Below are positions 62,787-64,000 of a stretch of 64,000 nucleotides of DNA, piece after piece (position 1 is the stretch's first letter; the number at the start of each line of letters is the position of its first letter). The position numbers were made by a program, and so were the translations under genes. The stretch is from Cyclobacterium jeungdonense (GTDB lineage: Bacteria > Bacteroidota > Bacteroidia > Cytophagales > Cyclobacteriaceae). A model generated the notes under the pieces. It was not told the origin of the DNA. It saw only the letters and a program-made list of their open reading frames with translations, and did no database searches. The DNA is taken from the NCBI RefSeq assembly GCF_010994275.1, contig NZ_WMCD01000015.1, forward strand, positions 44,563 through 108,562, given 5' to 3'.

Positions 62787-63811
62787 GGAAACTACTTCAG
62801 CTATCGGTCTATATGATTTTAGCCCTGTCTAATCAACAGCTTGAGGCGCAGGACATGCAGTTTTCTCAATTTTACGCTGCTCCTATTTATTTAAACCCGG
62901 CCTTTACCGGAAGCACGGAATGGACCAGGGTAGGGATGAATTACCGAAACCAATGGCCGGGTCTGGATCATAGCTTCAATACGTTTTCTGCCTACTTTGA
63001 CCATTTCATTGCCCACAGGAATAGCGGTGTAGGGGTGATTGTAAATGGAACCCGGGATACCTTTGCGCAGCTTCAAAACATCGACCTGGGGCTTACCTAT
63101 TCCTACCGGGTCCGGTTGGGGGAAGAGCGCTATTTACACGCGGGTTTTCAGGCCAGTTTTGTGAATAGGAATGTGAACGTAGAAGGAATTATCCTAGGAA
63201 CTCAGCTAGATATAGACCGGGGAATAGTAGTCGGAGAGGGGGTCAATTGGGTCACGGATGTTAGCCAAAGGTCGCATGAGGATATTAATGCGGGCCTGTA
63301 CTATTACGATGACAAGTTTTGGTTGGGTATCGCTGCGCATCATTTAACCCAGCCCTACACTTCTTTTCTTCAAATGCAGGAAAACAGGCTACCGATCCGG
63401 TATTCGGTTCATGGCGGGGTTACGTTTGATCTGTTTAGCCCTGGGATCGGAGATGTTATTAATAACACGCTACAGGAGAGAACCCTGTCTTTGGCCTTCA
63501 ATTACAAAAGGCAGGGTGTATTTGATCAATTGGATTTTGGCGCAGAATTGTTTTATGCCCCGGTGATCGTCGGTTTGTGGTATAGAGGTTTACCCACAAA
63601 ACATGCACTTCCTAATAACGAAGCCTTGATTGCCCTTATGGGGTTTTCCCTACCCAATGATTTGCAAATTGGATACAGCTATGATTTCACCATTTCCAGA
63701 CTTGGGTGGAGAAATTCCGGTGGGGCGCACGAGGTATCGGTGAGGTACACGTTTCGGAATTATAAATTAGGTAAAAGGCATGATAGGGCCATTCCGGGCT
63801 TCAAATACTGA
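62783..63811 (+). CDS. PorP/SprF-family T9SS outer-membrane protein
   Basis: The 342-residue barrel protein (signal peptide about 1-22, then QDMQFSQFYAAPIYLNPAFTGS) belongs to the PorP/SprF family, which helps attach or translocate specific T9SS substrates. The family start is conserved: AQDMQFSQFYAAP. The start overlaps the lectin gene by four bases (ATGA), so both are translated from one transcript. The closest analogy is SprF, needed for SprB export in Flavobacterium. Confidence 0.92.
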   Translation: MRKLLQLSVYMILALSNQQLEAQDMQFSQFYAAPIYLNPAFTGSTEWTRVGMNYRNQWPGLDHSFNTFSAYFDHFIAHRNSGVGVIVNGTRDTFAQLQNIDLGLTYSYRVRLGEERYLHAGFQASFVNRNVNVEGIILGTQLDIDRGIVVGEGVNWVTDVSQRSHEDINAGLYYYDDKFWLGIAAHHLTQPYTSFLQMQENRLPIRYSVHGGVTFDLFSPGIGDVINNTLQERTLSLAFNYKRQGVFDQLDFGAELFYAPVIVGLWYRGLPTKHALPNNEALIALMGFSLPNDLQIGYSYDFTISRLGWRNSGGAHEVSVRYTFRNYKLGKRHDRAIPGFKY

Positions 63812-63902
63812 GTCCTCGATAAGGGTGAAAATTTTTACTAACTTTTTTTAGCTGATTGTCAGGTACATTGAACTTTTCTTTTACTTTTCTTTGTTTTCCT
63901 TA

Positions 63903-63932
63903 TTGCCGGGTCAAAAAAACGGGTCATCTTTG
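63903..63932 (+). promoter_or_regulatory. promoter-like element near the right end
   Basis: TTG (63903-63905), a 19-base spacer and CATCTTTG (63925-63932) resemble TTG-N19-TAnnTTTG with one mismatch at the first base of the -7 element. Any gene it serves would start beyond the window; the short frame after it ends at 63999. Confidence 0.4.
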
Positions 63933-64000
63933 TGATCCCAAACGGGGGTTAGCGGTGAAGAAGCGAGTGGATAGGTTGGAAGTTGCTAAAAAAAGATAAA

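Overview
The window is a chromosomal segment of a bacterium of the phylum Bacteroidota, most likely order Cytophagales. This rests on a SusC/SusD pair, a PorP/SprF-type protein, two cargo-like proteins with type IX secretion (T9SS) C-terminal domains, an NqrF, Bacteroidota-specific DUF families (DUF4834, DUF4924, DUF4202), a zinc-less AccD, a short CarB, a long PurF, and promoter-like sites of the form TTG-N19-TAnnTTTG. I see no prophage, insertion sequence, CRISPR array or rRNA. One tRNA is present. The organism cannot be named from the sequence alone.

Left third (1-21.6 kb): mostly minus-strand housekeeping and envelope genes: nqrF, accD, an MscS channel, cstA (plus strand), two outer-membrane barrels, a lipoprotein metalloprotease (plus), a DUF4834 protein, carB, a DUF4202 protein (plus), a Tat-exported TIM-barrel protein, and a PolX-like PHP protein whose polymerase site looks dead. 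Then on the plus strand come a large exported protein, the pyrR-pyrB pair and a cystathionine beta-synthase-type enzyme.

Middle (21.6-41.2 kb): a membrane protein, then a hybrid histidine kinase with a sigma-54 response regulator tail-to-tail (4-bp overlap), murI, purF, an M42 aminopeptidase, acpH, an SF1 helicase, a DUF4924 protein, a DUF922-like protein, lepA, folD, queE and a PorE-like TPR/propeller/OmpA protein. A short stretch ahead of murI (26965-27064) carries a consensus promoter and a strong terminator about 70 bases apart with no ORF between, so it may encode a small RNA or an attenuated leader.

Right third (41.2-64 kb): a susC-susD-lipoprotein cluster, followed after a repeat by a subtilisin-like protease with a T9SS tail, which may together form a peptide or glycoprotein uptake locus; queD and lpxB; clpX, clpP and tig on the minus strand with tRNA-Leu(UAG); a bifunctional relA/spoT gene, a Fur-family regulator, a STAS protein and purA; and a lectin-like T9SS cargo translationally coupled to its PorP/SprF-type partner.

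Non-coding DNA holds the most unusual content. A dispersed palindromic repeat of about 100 bases occurs four times (5384-5507, two tandem copies at 13411-13612, and 46645-46740). A different long inverted repeat precedes lepA. Smaller nested palindromes lie at 8471-8574 and 14612-14693.
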